Assembly (NCBI RefSeq): GCF_014193675.1
Contig: NZ_BLXZ01000010.1
Location: 124,001 to 188,000, forward strand
DNA length: 64,000 nucleotides
DNA from: Geomonas limicola
Lineage (GTDB): Bacteria; Desulfobacterota; Desulfuromonadia; Geobacterales; Geobacteraceae
Direction of reading: 5' to 3'
In this document: positions 41,812 through 49,683 of the stretch, one piece after another
Layout of the letters: the number at the start of each line of letters is the position of its first letter
Numbering within the stretch: position 1 is the stretch's first letter
Position numbers and translations under genes: made by a program
The notes under the pieces: model-generated
Database searches by the model: none
The model's input: the letters and a program-made list of their open reading frames with translations, nothing else
Told to the model about the DNA's origin: nothing

Positions 41812-42774
41812 CTGAAACTGATCCGTACTATACTGCTGCTGTTGGTCATGGCTGCCCTGCTCCCCGCCGCGGATACCCGTGCGGCCGGAAAGCTCGTGGC
41901 AGCGCTTTTGACCTGCGATATCCCGCGCTACCGCGATGCGCACCGGGCTTTCGTCAAGGCACTGGTACAGAAAGGGTACGATCAGAGCAACATCGAGGTC
42001 ATCACCCAGACCCCCAATCCCGACCCCATCTCCTGGGCCAACAGCATCCGGAAATTCAATGCGATCGGCGCCGACCTCATCGTCACCTACGGCGCGCCGG
42101 CCACCATGACAGCACTGCACGAGGCGGGCGACGTCCCGGTGGTCTTCGCCGACGTCTACGGTCCGGTGGAAGCCGGTGTGGCACGCAGCCTCACGTCGAC
42201 GGGCCACAACATGGCCGGGGTGAGCTGCAAGGTGCCGCTGGTCACCCTGGTGAAGACCGCATTGGAGATCAAGCCGATCAAGGAACTCGGGGTGGTGTAC
42301 ACGGGGCGCGAGGAAGGCTCCATGGTGCAGCTCAAGGAGTTGCGCAAGATCGCAGCCCAGTACGGGGTGATCCTGGTGGAGGTGAACCTGGCGGGGACCA
42401 GCGGCATCGATGCCGCGCTGGCCACCATGTTCAACGCGCGGGTCGAGGGGATCTACGTCACCGAGTGCACCGCCGGGTCGCGCGGCTTCGAGAAGATCGT
42501 GCACCGTGCAGCCGAGTCGAAGATACCTACCTTCTCGCAGATGCCGGGAGCGGCGCAGAAAGGGGCGTTGCTCTCCCTCGAGGCGGACCCGGCCGAGCAG
42601 GGGCAGGTGGCGGCGGACTATGCGGCGCGGATCCTCGGCGGCAAAAAGGCGGCCACGCTGCCGGTCGCCACGCCCAAGAAGGTCGAGCTCGTGGTCAACA
42701 TGAAGGTGGCCCGGGCTTTGGACCTGCACGTGCCGTTCCCGGTGCTCTCCGCGGCGACCCGGGTGCTTAAGTAA
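41812..42774 (+). CDS. Periplasmic ABC substrate-binding protein (TrpX-like), CTG start
   Basis: 320 residues if translation starts at CTG 41812, six bases after AGAGG. That start yields a textbook signal peptide (MKLIRTILLLLVMAALLPAA then DTRA). TTG 41842 or ATG 41848 would cut the signal in half and lack a ribosome site. The mature part is a two-lobed ABC_sub_bind fold (VAALLTCDIPRYRDAHRAF, ADLIVTYGAPATMTAL, VVFADVYGPVEAGVA, GVVYTGREEGSMVQL). Relatives bind aromatic amino acids or unknown ligands. There is no permease gene; the ATPase at 37808 is of another ABC class. Confidence 0.85.
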   Translation: MKLIRTILLLLVMAALLPAADTRAAGKLVAALLTCDIPRYRDAHRAFVKALVQKGYDQSNIEVITQTPNPDPISWANSIRKFNAIGADLIVTYGAPATMTALHEAGDVPVVFADVYGPVEAGVARSLTSTGHNMAGVSCKVPLVTLVKTALEIKPIKELGVVYTGREEGSMVQLKELRKIAAQYGVILVEVNLAGTSGIDAALATMFNARVEGIYVTECTAGSRGFEKIVHRAAESKIPTFSQMPGAAQKGALLSLEADPAEQGQVAADYAARILGGKKAATLPVATPKKVELVVNMKVARALDLHVPFPVLSAATRVLK

Positions 42775-42790
42775 TCGGTTTGAGGTGGTA

Positions 42791-43177
42791 ATGAGAAAAA
42801 TCCTGATTGTGGACGACGATGCTCCGTACCTGGATGCCCTGAGGGAGCAGATCCGTTCGCTCTATCCGCTGCTTGCGGTGGTGACCTGTACCGACCCTTT
42901 CCAGGCCCTGGCCGTGCTCAGGCAGGAGGCGGTGGATCTCTTGCTGGTCGACCTGGAAATGCCAGTCATGGACGGTACCAAGATCTTCAACTTCGCGGTG
43001 TCGCTGGGGATGGACAAGAACCGGATCGTGATCCTTTCCGGGCGCGATTCCGACTACCTGCACGAGCAGTTCCCGATGGGGACCTGTCTTGCGGTCCTCA
43101 ACAAGTATGAGGCCAAGCAGAAGGCGGTCCTGGACATGATCTTCAGCTCGATGCAGCGCAAGGCGGCAGGCGGCTGA
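42791..43177 (+). CDS. Single-domain response regulator
   Basis: 128 residues from ATG 42791 (GAGGTGG upstream; GTG 42785 is an alternative). It is a complete receiver with an acid pair in IVDDDAPY, phospho-Asp in LLLVDLEMPVMDG, Ser in VILSGRD, and Lys in VLNKYEA. There is no output domain. It closes the ATPase-cytochrome-barrel-binding-protein operon, 16 bases after the previous gene, and may report a signal to that system. Confidence 0.9.
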   Translation: MRKILIVDDDAPYLDALREQIRSLYPLLAVVTCTDPFQALAVLRQEAVDLLLVDLEMPVMDGTKIFNFAVSLGMDKNRIVILSGRDSDYLHEQFPMGTCLAVLNKYEAKQKAVLDMIFSSMQRKAAGG

Positions 43178-43249
43178 GGCGCGAGGGGGCTGGCCCCGGC
43201 AGGGGGCCTCCCGATGCGGGGCCGATTCCCCACAAGATGGCGCAGTTCC

Positions 43250-43279
43250 AGCTCCCCGGTCTCCCGGGGGCTTTTATTT
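43250..43279 (+). terminator. Terminator of the cytochrome operon
   Basis: A stem of nine pairs with one bulge per arm (AGCTCCCCGG with CCGGGGGCT) and a 4-base loop, followed by TTTATTT. It ends the operon that began at 37808. Confidence 0.75.
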
Positions 43280-43344
43280 CTGACCCTGAAGGAGGTGCCC
43301 AACCAGGTTTGGCACGTCTTGGCGGTGGTGCTGGAGGAGTTTCG

Positions 43345-43734
43345 ATGGGAAAGATGATGCGGTTAACCTGCTACGAGCAGAAACACCTGAGGCCGGAGTG
43401 GCAGGACGCCATCAGCGGTGTCGGGTTCGAGCTCTTCTTTGCGGAACTGGTACAGGACCTGGCCCGTTTCGGGATCACCCTGGAGCGCGGCGACGGCTCC
43501 GGGCAGGTCATCGAGGTGAAAAGCTACGCAGACCTTTTGAACGCGGTGCGCATCGCCTCGCCCTCGGACGGCATCAGCAACGTCTGCGTCGGTCACGTCA
43601 TCGGCAAGAGCCCGCACCTCGACCCGCAGGAGGACATCAAGCGCGCGGTAAACCGGATTGCCTTCGCGCCGGAGACCGTCCCCCCCGACGACGAGAACCG
43701 CCGGGCCTGCCACAACTGCGGCTGCGGCTGCTAG
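43345..43734 (+). CDS. Unknown protein with cysteine-rich C-terminus
   Basis: 129 residues, ATG with GGAGGAG upstream. It is soluble and has no signal. The body has no recognised motif. The tail CHNCGCGC packs four cysteines in eight residues, plausible for a metal or redox site. It lies between two terminators, so it is monocistronic. Confidence 0.75.
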   Translation: MGKMMRLTCYEQKHLRPEWQDAISGVGFELFFAELVQDLARFGITLERGDGSGQVIEVKSYADLLNAVRIASPSDGISNVCVGHVIGKSPHLDPQEDIKRAVNRIAFAPETVPPDDENRRACHNCGCGC

Positions 43735-43820
43735 AGTAGTTGCGGATTAAGGCGTCGCAAGGTGGGTAGGGCAATCCCGTGCGGCACTGTCGGTGGTAGG
43801 CAAAGGGTGAAAGGGAAACT

Positions 43821-43848
43821 GAGAGGGCGAACGCAAGTTCGCCCTCTC
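43821..43848. terminator. Perfect 12-bp hairpin between convergent genes
   Basis: GAGAGGGCGAAC (43821-43832) pairs with GTTCGCCCTCTC (43837-43848) around GCAA. It lies between a plus-strand gene and the convergent phosphoesterase, so it may end both; the T runs are modest on each side. Confidence 0.7.
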
Positions 43849-43857
43849 TGCTCTGGT

Positions 43858-44322
43858 TTAGATGTTGAAAAGCTCTGCCCTCGGCTCTCCGTGCTGTACC
43901 GTCAGGATGGCGTAGCTCGCCGGAAACCCCTGCTTCAGCGTCCCCGGATTTACCAAAAGCATCCCCGATTCGATCTGAACTGCCGGCAGGTGCGTGTGAC
44001 CGTAGAGAATCACCCCGGCTCCCACCTCGATCCCTCTCTCGATCAAAAAGCTCAGCCCCGACTTGACCCCCTGGTGGTTGCCATGGGTCGCCAGGACCCG
44101 GCAGGGACCGATCTCCAGGATGAGTTCGCGGGGGAGGCTCGCATCGAAGTCGCAGTTTCCCGCCACCCGCAACACGGGAACTTCCAGGACTTCCGCCAAA
44201 AGCTCCGCGTCGTCGGCCCCGTCACCCAGGTGGATGATATGATCTACCGGGCCCGCCAGTTCATGAGCCTTTAGTGCCAGGGGGAAGTTGCCGTGGCTGT
44301 CCGAAATGACCAGTATCCTCAT
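43858..44322 (-). CDS. Metallophosphoesterase (YfcE/MJ0936 family)
   Basis: 154 residues from ATG 44322, with GAGGAG upstream. The calcineurin-like motifs are ISDSHGN, HLGDGADD, AGNCD, THGNHQG and YGHTH, in order. The small YfcE/MJ0936 subfamily hydrolyses phosphodiesters in vitro; the natural substrate is unknown. It is cytoplasmic and divergent from sppA. Confidence 0.9.
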   Translation of the reverse strand: MRILVISDSHGNFPLALKAHELAGPVDHIIHLGDGADDAELLAEVLEVPVLRVAGNCDFDASLPRELILEIGPCRVLATHGNHQGVKSGLSFLIERGIEVGAGVILYGHTHLPAVQIESGMLLVNPGTLKQGFPASYAILTVQHGEPRAELFNI

Positions 44323-44419
44323 GATCTCCTCAGCGTCGTTGCATAACCGGCTCGCGCCTTGCGCCGAAATAATGCTAGAATTCCTGCTGGTCCTCGCTAC
44401 TTCGGCCGAACCGCTCCGT

Positions 44420-44441
44420 GCTTCCGGGCCGGAGGCTTTTT
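44420..44441 (+). terminator. Terminator-like hairpin upstream of sppA
   Basis: A 6-bp stem (44420-44425 with 44431-44436, one G-T pair) is followed by TTTTTC. No plus-strand gene precedes it in the 190-base divergent gap, so it may be an attenuator of sppA or the end of a short RNA. Confidence 0.45.
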
Positions 44442-44512
44442 CATGAAGGGCCGGTCCACTGATATAGGACAGGTGTAGGTCCGCTGACAAGTAAAAATTT
44501 TCTGGAGGTATC

Positions 44513-45391
44513 ATGAGAAACAGGTGGCTGATCTGGACCGCCTTCGGGACAGGCGGGATCCTGCTGCTCTTTGGGATCTGTGTGCTGGTCGCTACCGCCC
44601 TCATGGGAGACAACGAGGGGGGGAGCGGCGACGGCGTCGGGCTGGTCGAGGTGAAAGGGGTGATCGTGGACGGCCAGGACACGGTGCGCCAGTTGCGGGC
44701 CCTGAAAAAGGACAAGCGGGTCAAGGCGGTGGTATTGCGGGTCGACTCCCCCGGCGGTGTCGTCGGGCCGTCTCAGGAGATCAGTGCCCAGGTGCGCGAG
44801 GTCGCCAAGGTGAAGAAGGTAGTGGTCTCCATGGGGAGCGTCGCCGCCTCGGGCGGGTACTACATCTCCGCCCCGGCCACCAAGATCTTCGCCAACCCCG
44901 GCACCATCACCGGCTCCATCGGCGTGCTCATGAAGTTCTCCAACCTGGAAGGGCTCATGGACAAGGTGGGGATGAAGGCCTACACCATCAAAAGCGGCCA
45001 GTTCAAGGATGTGGGCTCCCCGAACCGCGAGATGACCGCCGAGGAGCGGGCCATGTTGCAGGGGGTGATCGACAGCACCCACAGCCAGTTTGTGCGTGCC
45101 GTCGCCGAGGGGAGAAAACTCCCGGTTGCCACGGTGGCCGCCATCGCCGACGGCCGGATCTTCTCGGGGGAGCAGGCCCTGGCTTTGAAGCTGGTGGACC
45201 GTCTGGGGAGCATGCAGGACGCCATCGAGGAGGCGGCCCGCCTGGGCGGGGTGACCGGTGAGCCCTCCATTATAAAGCCGCCCAAGAAACGGACCTCGGC
45301 CTGGGACCTCCTGGTGGAAACTGCCGCCGGCCAGTTGGGGCTGTTGAAAGGCACCGGCGACGGCGTCAGTGTCGATTACCGGATGCAGTAG
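44513..45391 (+). CDS. sppA: Signal peptide peptidase SppA (short form)
   Basis: 292 residues, ATG with GGAGG upstream. One N-terminal membrane helix (about 8-31) is followed by a ClpP-like serine protease domain with LRVDSPGGVVGPSQEI, the nucleophile Ser in MGSVAASGGYYIS, and PGTITGSIGVL. It is the half-length type found in many bacteria and archaea, which assembles as an octamer. It degrades remnant signal peptides in the membrane. The catalytic Lys lies in the middle third, probably within the YTIKSGQFKD segment. Confidence 0.92.
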   Translation: MRNRWLIWTAFGTGGILLLFGICVLVATALMGDNEGGSGDGVGLVEVKGVIVDGQDTVRQLRALKKDKRVKAVVLRVDSPGGVVGPSQEISAQVREVAKVKKVVVSMGSVAASGGYYISAPATKIFANPGTITGSIGVLMKFSNLEGLMDKVGMKAYTIKSGQFKDVGSPNREMTAEERAMLQGVIDSTHSQFVRAVAEGRKLPVATVAAIADGRIFSGEQALALKLVDRLGSMQDAIEEAARLGGVTGEPSIIKPPKKRTSAWDLLVETAAGQLGLLKGTGDGVSVDYRMQ

Positions 45392-45699
45392 AGGCAGGGG
45401 GTGAAGGGCAGGGATTAGGGACTGAGAGGCAGGGGCTAGGGGCTGGGGATTAGGGACTGAAAGCAGGGGCTGGGGACTAGGGACTAGGGAAAGGCAAAAG
45501 CAAAGGGTGAGGATAAACAGGGACTGGAAGGGTTAGAGTAACATCCTGCTGTCTTAACGAGATGCTTCAGATTACTGAAGGCGCCTGCGTACCCGGCGAG
45601 GGAGGTGCTTAACTAACTCTCGGTTTTACCTAGCCCCGAACCTGCAGTCCCTCGTCCCTGTTTCTCGAGTCCCCAACCCCTAGCCCCTAGCCCCTAGAT
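45392..45699. repeat. Inverted pair of GGGACTAGG-type short repeats
   Basis: Units such as GGGACTAGGGACTAGGG and GGGGCTAGGGGCTGGGG fill 45392-45489. Complementary CCCCTAGCCCCTAG-type units lie at 45662-45697. About 170 bases of unrelated core separate them. It occupies most of the sppA-yceD gap and ends 16 bases before the yceD promoter. No gene is seen in it. Confidence 0.65.
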
Positions 45700-45714
45700 T
45701 TACCTTGACAAAAA

Positions 45715-45742
45715 CGCTAGCGTATATATACTCAGTTGCTTC
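45715..45742 (+). promoter_or_regulatory. Strong sigma-70 promoter of the yceD-rpmF-plsX-fab operon
   Basis: TTGACA (45715-45720, consensus) and TATACT (45737-45742) are 16 bases apart, 21 bases before the yceD start codon. This implies a very short leader. Confidence 0.72.
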
Positions 45743-45763
45743 GAAAAAAGGGGGACTACGTCC

Positions 45764-46300
45764 TTGAAGATACGTATCGATGAGGTTAAGAAAAAGCGGG
45801 TCGACCTCAACGAAGAGGAACCAGCGGCCCACTATCCGAATCTGGTTGAAATGGAACAAGCCGGCGAGTGCAGCTTCACGGCGCCGGTACATACGGAGCT
45901 TTCGGCGGTCTGGGAATACGACCACGTACGTGCCACCGGCAAGGTGACCACCGCTGCGAAACTCTCCTGCTCGCGCTGTCTGGCCGAGTACGAGAAACCG
46001 GTCAGTTCCAACTTCACAATTTTCTACACCCAGACGTCGGGTGATCAGCTCGACGAAGAGGTGGAGCTCAGCGACGAAGACCTCATCTCGGTCTCCTACC
46101 AGGGAGACGAGATCGAGGTGGACTTCGAGATCGCCGAGCAGGTAATGATGGAAATACCCTTCAAACCTCTGTGCAGCGAGGATTGCAAGGGGCTGTGCAC
46201 CGAGTGCGGCGCAGACCTGAACCAGGGCGACTGCGGCTGCGATCGTGGTACGGTGAGTTTGAAAATGAGTGCCCTGAAGAAGTTAAGCATAGACAAGTAA
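45764..46300 (+). CDS. yceD: YceD/DUF177 protein (23S rRNA accumulation protein family)
   Basis: 178 residues from a TTG start; MKIRIDEVKKK is the usual opening. The family signature is present: SCSRCLAEYEKPV in the middle and a C-terminal cysteine region (CSEDCKGLCTECGADLNQGDCGC) that probably binds zinc. It is nearly always upstream of rpmF, and homologues affect 23S rRNA accumulation. The spacing of 12 bases to rpmF and the strong promoter make this a ribosome-lipid operon head. Confidence 0.9.
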   Translation: MKIRIDEVKKKRVDLNEEEPAAHYPNLVEMEQAGECSFTAPVHTELSAVWEYDHVRATGKVTTAAKLSCSRCLAEYEKPVSSNFTIFYTQTSGDQLDEEVELSDEDLISVSYQGDEIEVDFEIAEQVMMEIPFKPLCSEDCKGLCTECGADLNQGDCGCDRGTVSLKMSALKKLSIDK

Positions 46301-46312
46301 AAGGAGAAACCG

Positions 46313-46495
46313 ATGGCTGTACCTAAGAAGAAAACCTCCAAATCGCGTAAAAACATGAGGCGTGCTCATGACTTCCTGACCCCTCCCACCGTCTCGACCT
46401 GCCCCCAGTGCAAGGCTCCCAAGCTTCCGCACTGCGTCTGCCCCTCCTGCGGCACCTACAAAGGTCGCCAGGTGCTGAAAGCCGAAGAAGTCTAA
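46313..46495 (+). CDS. rpmF: 50S ribosomal protein L32
   Basis: 60 residues starting MAVPKKKTSKSRKNMRRAH, with the zinc-ribbon (C+) version: CPQCKAPKLPHCVCPSC. It is a large-subunit ribosomal protein with AAGGAG upstream. Zn-containing and Zn-free L32 paralogues often report zinc status; this is the zinc form. Confidence 0.97.
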   Translation: MAVPKKKTSKSRKNMRRAHDFLTPPTVSTCPQCKAPKLPHCVCPSCGTYKGRQVLKAEEV

Positions 46496-46546
46496 CGTCG
46501 CGTTGAACCTGCCGTGACTGTTCGGAATCCGCTCCGTAGGGGAAAT

Positions 46547-47605
46547 ATGAGAGTTGCAGTGGATGTGATGGGGGGCGACAACGCCCCTCATGTCGAAGTT
46601 GAAGGTGCAGTGGCGGCGGCGCGCGAATTCGGCGTGCCGCTCACCCTGGTCGGTGACCGCGAGCGTGTCGAGGCCGAATTGGCCCGCCACGACTGCACTG
46701 GACTTGATATCGAGTTGTGGCATGCCTCCGAGGTCGTGGGGATGCACGACTCCGCCTCCGACGCGGTTCGCAAGAAGAAAGATTCCTCGATCCGCGTCGC
46801 CTTCGAACTGGTCAAAGGGGGCGAGGCGGCCGCGGTAGTCAGCGCGGGTAACTCGGGCGCCACCATGGCGGCCGGGATGTTCGTGCTGAAACGGATGCGC
46901 GGCATCGATCGTCCTGCCATCGCCCAGTTGCTCCCCACCCTGACCGGCTCGACGCTGGTCCTGGACGTGGGCGGCAACGTGGACTGCAAGCCGGACCACC
47001 TGGTGCAGTTCGCCGTGATGGGCGAGGTCTACGCCCGCTTCGTCATGGGGCTGCAGTCCCCCCGGGTCGGCATCCTCTCCAACGGCGAGGAAGCCAGCAA
47101 GGGGAACGAACTCACCCGGGAAACCAGCGTGCTGTTGCGCGAAAAGCCGCTCAACTACATAGGCTACGTGGAAGGGCGCGACGTCTTCAACGGCTCGGTC
47201 GACGTGGTGGTGTGCGACGGCTTCGTCGGCAACGTAGTCTTAAAGCTCTCCGAAGGGCTTGCCGAGACCGTCGGCAAGATGCTCAAGGCCGAGATCAAAT
47301 CGAGCCTCCTGTCCCAGATCGGCTACCTCCTCTGCCGCAAGGCTTTCAATAATTTCAGAAAAACGGTAGATTACGCGGAGTACGGCGGCGCCCCCCTGCT
47401 GGGTATCAACGGCGTGGGCATGATTTGCCATGGCGGCTCCAATCCCAAGGCGATCAAGAACGCGATCCGCTTCGCCTATGACTATGCGCTCAAGGGCGTG
47501 AACTCCCGGATGGCCGAAAAGCTGGACGAGAGCTTCCCCAAGAGTGTGCGCGAACGCGAGGCCAACGAGGCCCCCGCCGACGCTAAGGAGAGGGTAGTCT
47601 CATGA
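46547..47605 (+). CDS. plsX: Phosphate acyltransferase PlsX
   Basis: 352 residues from ATG 46547 (MRVAVDVMGGDNAPHVEVEGA). An upstream in-frame GTG (46514) is less plausible because the family begins at MRVAVD. It makes acyl phosphate from acyl-ACP for PlsY, the first step of phosphatidic acid synthesis. Landmarks are SAGNSGATMAAGMF, DVGGNVDCKPDHL and CDGFVGNVVLKLSEG. The stop overlaps fabH (ATGA). Confidence 0.96.
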   Translation: MRVAVDVMGGDNAPHVEVEGAVAAAREFGVPLTLVGDRERVEAELARHDCTGLDIELWHASEVVGMHDSASDAVRKKKDSSIRVAFELVKGGEAAAVVSAGNSGATMAAGMFVLKRMRGIDRPAIAQLLPTLTGSTLVLDVGGNVDCKPDHLVQFAVMGEVYARFVMGLQSPRVGILSNGEEASKGNELTRETSVLLREKPLNYIGYVEGRDVFNGSVDVVVCDGFVGNVVLKLSEGLAETVGKMLKAEIKSSLLSQIGYLLCRKAFNNFRKTVDYAEYGGAPLLGINGVGMICHGGSNPKAIKNAIRFAYDYALKGVNSRMAEKLDESFPKSVREREANEAPADAKERVVS

Positions 47606-48585
47606 TTCGAGCAAAGATCACCGGAACGGGATCGGCACTTCCCGAGAAGGTACTCACCAACTTCGACCTGGAGAAGATGGTCGACACCTCCGACGAGTGG
47701 ATCGTCGCCCGCACCGGCATCAGCCAGCGGCGCATCGCTTCGGAAGGGGAGTACACCTCAACCTTCGCCACCCAGGCCGCCCAGCGTGCCCTCGAGGCCG
47801 CCGGCGTCAGTGCCGAAGAGATCGACCTGATCATCCTCGGCACGCTCACCCCGGATTTCCCGTTCCCCGCCACCGCCTGCCTGGTGCAGCAGAACCTGGG
47901 CGCTAAGAACGCCTTCTGCTTCGACCTCTCCGCAGCCTGCTCCGGTTTCGTCTACGCCCTGGCCACCGCCGAGAAGTACCTGCTCTCCGGGACCCACAAG
48001 AAGGCGCTGGTGATCGGTGCGGAGGTGCTCTCGCGCATCATCGACTGGAAGGACCGCAACACCTGCCTGCTCTTCGGTGACGGCGCCGGTGCCGTGGTGC
48101 TCGAGGCCGTCGAAGATGGCGACCACGGCCTGCTGTCGACCCACATGTACTCGGACGGCAACTTCTGGGAGATCCTCTACCAGACCGGTTCCGGCAACCG
48201 CAATCCCGCGACCCAGGCGAACCTGGACGCAGGACTTGTGTACCTGACCATGCAGGGGAACGAGGTGTTCAAGTACGCGGTGCGCGCCATGGCCGAGGTC
48301 TCGATGGAGGCCCTGGAGAAAAACGGCGTGACCGGCGAAGACCTGACCCTCTTCATCGCGCACCAGGCGAACCAGCGCATCATCGATGCGGTGGGCAAGC
48401 GCCTGAACCTGACCGGCGAGCGGGTCTTCGTGAACCTGGACCGTTACGGCAACACCTCGGCCGCGTCGATTCCCATTGCGCTCGACGAGGCGGTGCGCGG
48501 CGGACGCGTCAAGGAAGGCGACCTGGTGCTGCTCTCCGCATTCGGCGGCGGTCTCACCTGGGGTTCCGCACTCCTGCGCTGGTAG
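47602..48585 (+). CDS. fabH: 3-oxoacyl-ACP synthase III (FabH)
   Basis: 327 residues. It is a thiolase-fold initiation enzyme with the Cys-His-Asn triad in DLSAACSGFVYAL, FIAHQANQRI and RYGNTSAAS. It condenses acetyl-CoA (or a branched starter) with malonyl-ACP. The TSDEWIVARTGISQRR opening is typical. It is coupled to plsX by a 4-base overlap. Confidence 0.96.
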   Translation: MIRAKITGTGSALPEKVLTNFDLEKMVDTSDEWIVARTGISQRRIASEGEYTSTFATQAAQRALEAAGVSAEEIDLIILGTLTPDFPFPATACLVQQNLGAKNAFCFDLSAACSGFVYALATAEKYLLSGTHKKALVIGAEVLSRIIDWKDRNTCLLFGDGAGAVVLEAVEDGDHGLLSTHMYSDGNFWEILYQTGSGNRNPATQANLDAGLVYLTMQGNEVFKYAVRAMAEVSMEALEKNGVTGEDLTLFIAHQANQRIIDAVGKRLNLTGERVFVNLDRYGNTSAASIPIALDEAVRGGRVKEGDLVLLSAFGGGLTWGSALLRW

Positions 48586-48752
48586 CTGGACCGACAACTT
48601 ACTCTTTTAAAAGCTTGGGGGGCGGGTCTTAGATCCGCCTTCTTTGCGCCGTAGCACCGGCTGCCGCTTACGTAAAAGTTTCCTAGGGCGGCCTTCGCTG
48701 CGGCCTGACATCTCCCGGCGCGGTACCGGCCGGAAAATCGCGAGGTATCGAC

Positions 48753-49682
48753 ATGAGTCATGCATTCATCTTCCCCGGCCAGGGGTCGCAGCATCCGGGC
48801 ATGGGGCGCGAGCTTGCCGAGAACTTCAAGATCGCCAAGGAGAGCTTCCAGGAGGCGGACGACGCCCTCGGGTTCAAACTCTCCACCATGTGCTTCGAGG
48901 GTCCCGAGGAGGACCTGAAGCTCACCGCCAACACCCAGCCGGCCATCCTGGCCGCCAGTGTCGCGGCCTACCGGGTACTGAAGCAGGAGTCCCCGCTTGC
49001 CGCGAGCTTCGTGGCCGGCCACTCGCTGGGCGAGTACTCGGCCCTGGTAGCCGCAGGCGCCCTCGATTTTGCCGACGCGCTGCGCACCGTGCGCGCCCGC
49101 GGCAGCTTCATGCAGGACGCGGTACCCGTCGGGGTGGGGGCCATGGCCGCCATCCTGGGGGTCGAGAACGACGTCCTTGCCGAGATCTGCCAGGAGGCGG
49201 CGCAGGGCGAAGTAGTTTCCCCGGCCAACTTCAACTCGCCGGGCCAGATCGTCATCGCCGGCCACGTCGGTGCCGTTACCCGCGCCATCGAGATCGCCAA
49301 GGCGCGCGGCTTCAGAAAAGCGATGCCGCTACCGGTAAGCGCCCCCTTCCATTGCGCCCTGATGCAGCCGGCCGCCGAGCGTCTGGCCGGGGTTCTGGAA
49401 AAGGTCCAGGTCTCCCCGCTGGTGACCGCCGTAGTGAGCAACGTGGAAGCCAAGCCCAATACCGACGCCGGCCGCGTCAAAGGTCTGCTGGTCGACCAGG
49501 TCTGCTCCCCGGTGCGCTGGGACGAGTCGGTGCGTTTCATGGTCGCCCAGGGTGTCACCAATTTCGTGGAGATCGGCCCGGGCAAGGTGCTCGCCGGTCT
49601 GGTCAAGCGCATCGAGAAAGAGGCCCAGACCCTTAACGTGCAGGACGTAGCCGGGGTGAAGGCCCTGACGGAGGTGGCATAA
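48753..49682 (+). CDS. fabD: Malonyl-CoA:ACP transacylase FabD
   Basis: 309 residues, ATG with GCGAGG upstream. The opening FIFPGQGSQHPGMG and nucleophile elbow GHSLGEYSALV are definitive; SAPFHCALM carries the catalytic His. It supplies malonyl-ACP for FabH and FabF. It follows fabH after 167 bases in which I see no terminator, so it is probably the same operon, and precedes fabG by one base. Confidence 0.96.
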   Translation: MSHAFIFPGQGSQHPGMGRELAENFKIAKESFQEADDALGFKLSTMCFEGPEEDLKLTANTQPAILAASVAAYRVLKQESPLAASFVAGHSLGEYSALVAAGALDFADALRTVRARGSFMQDAVPVGVGAMAAILGVENDVLAEICQEAAQGEVVSPANFNSPGQIVIAGHVGAVTRAIEIAKARGFRKAMPLPVSAPFHCALMQPAAERLAGVLEKVQVSPLVTAVVSNVEAKPNTDAGRVKGLLVDQVCSPVRWDESVRFMVAQGVTNFVEIGPGKVLAGLVKRIEKEAQTLNVQDVAGVKALTEVA

Positions 49683-49683
49683 C

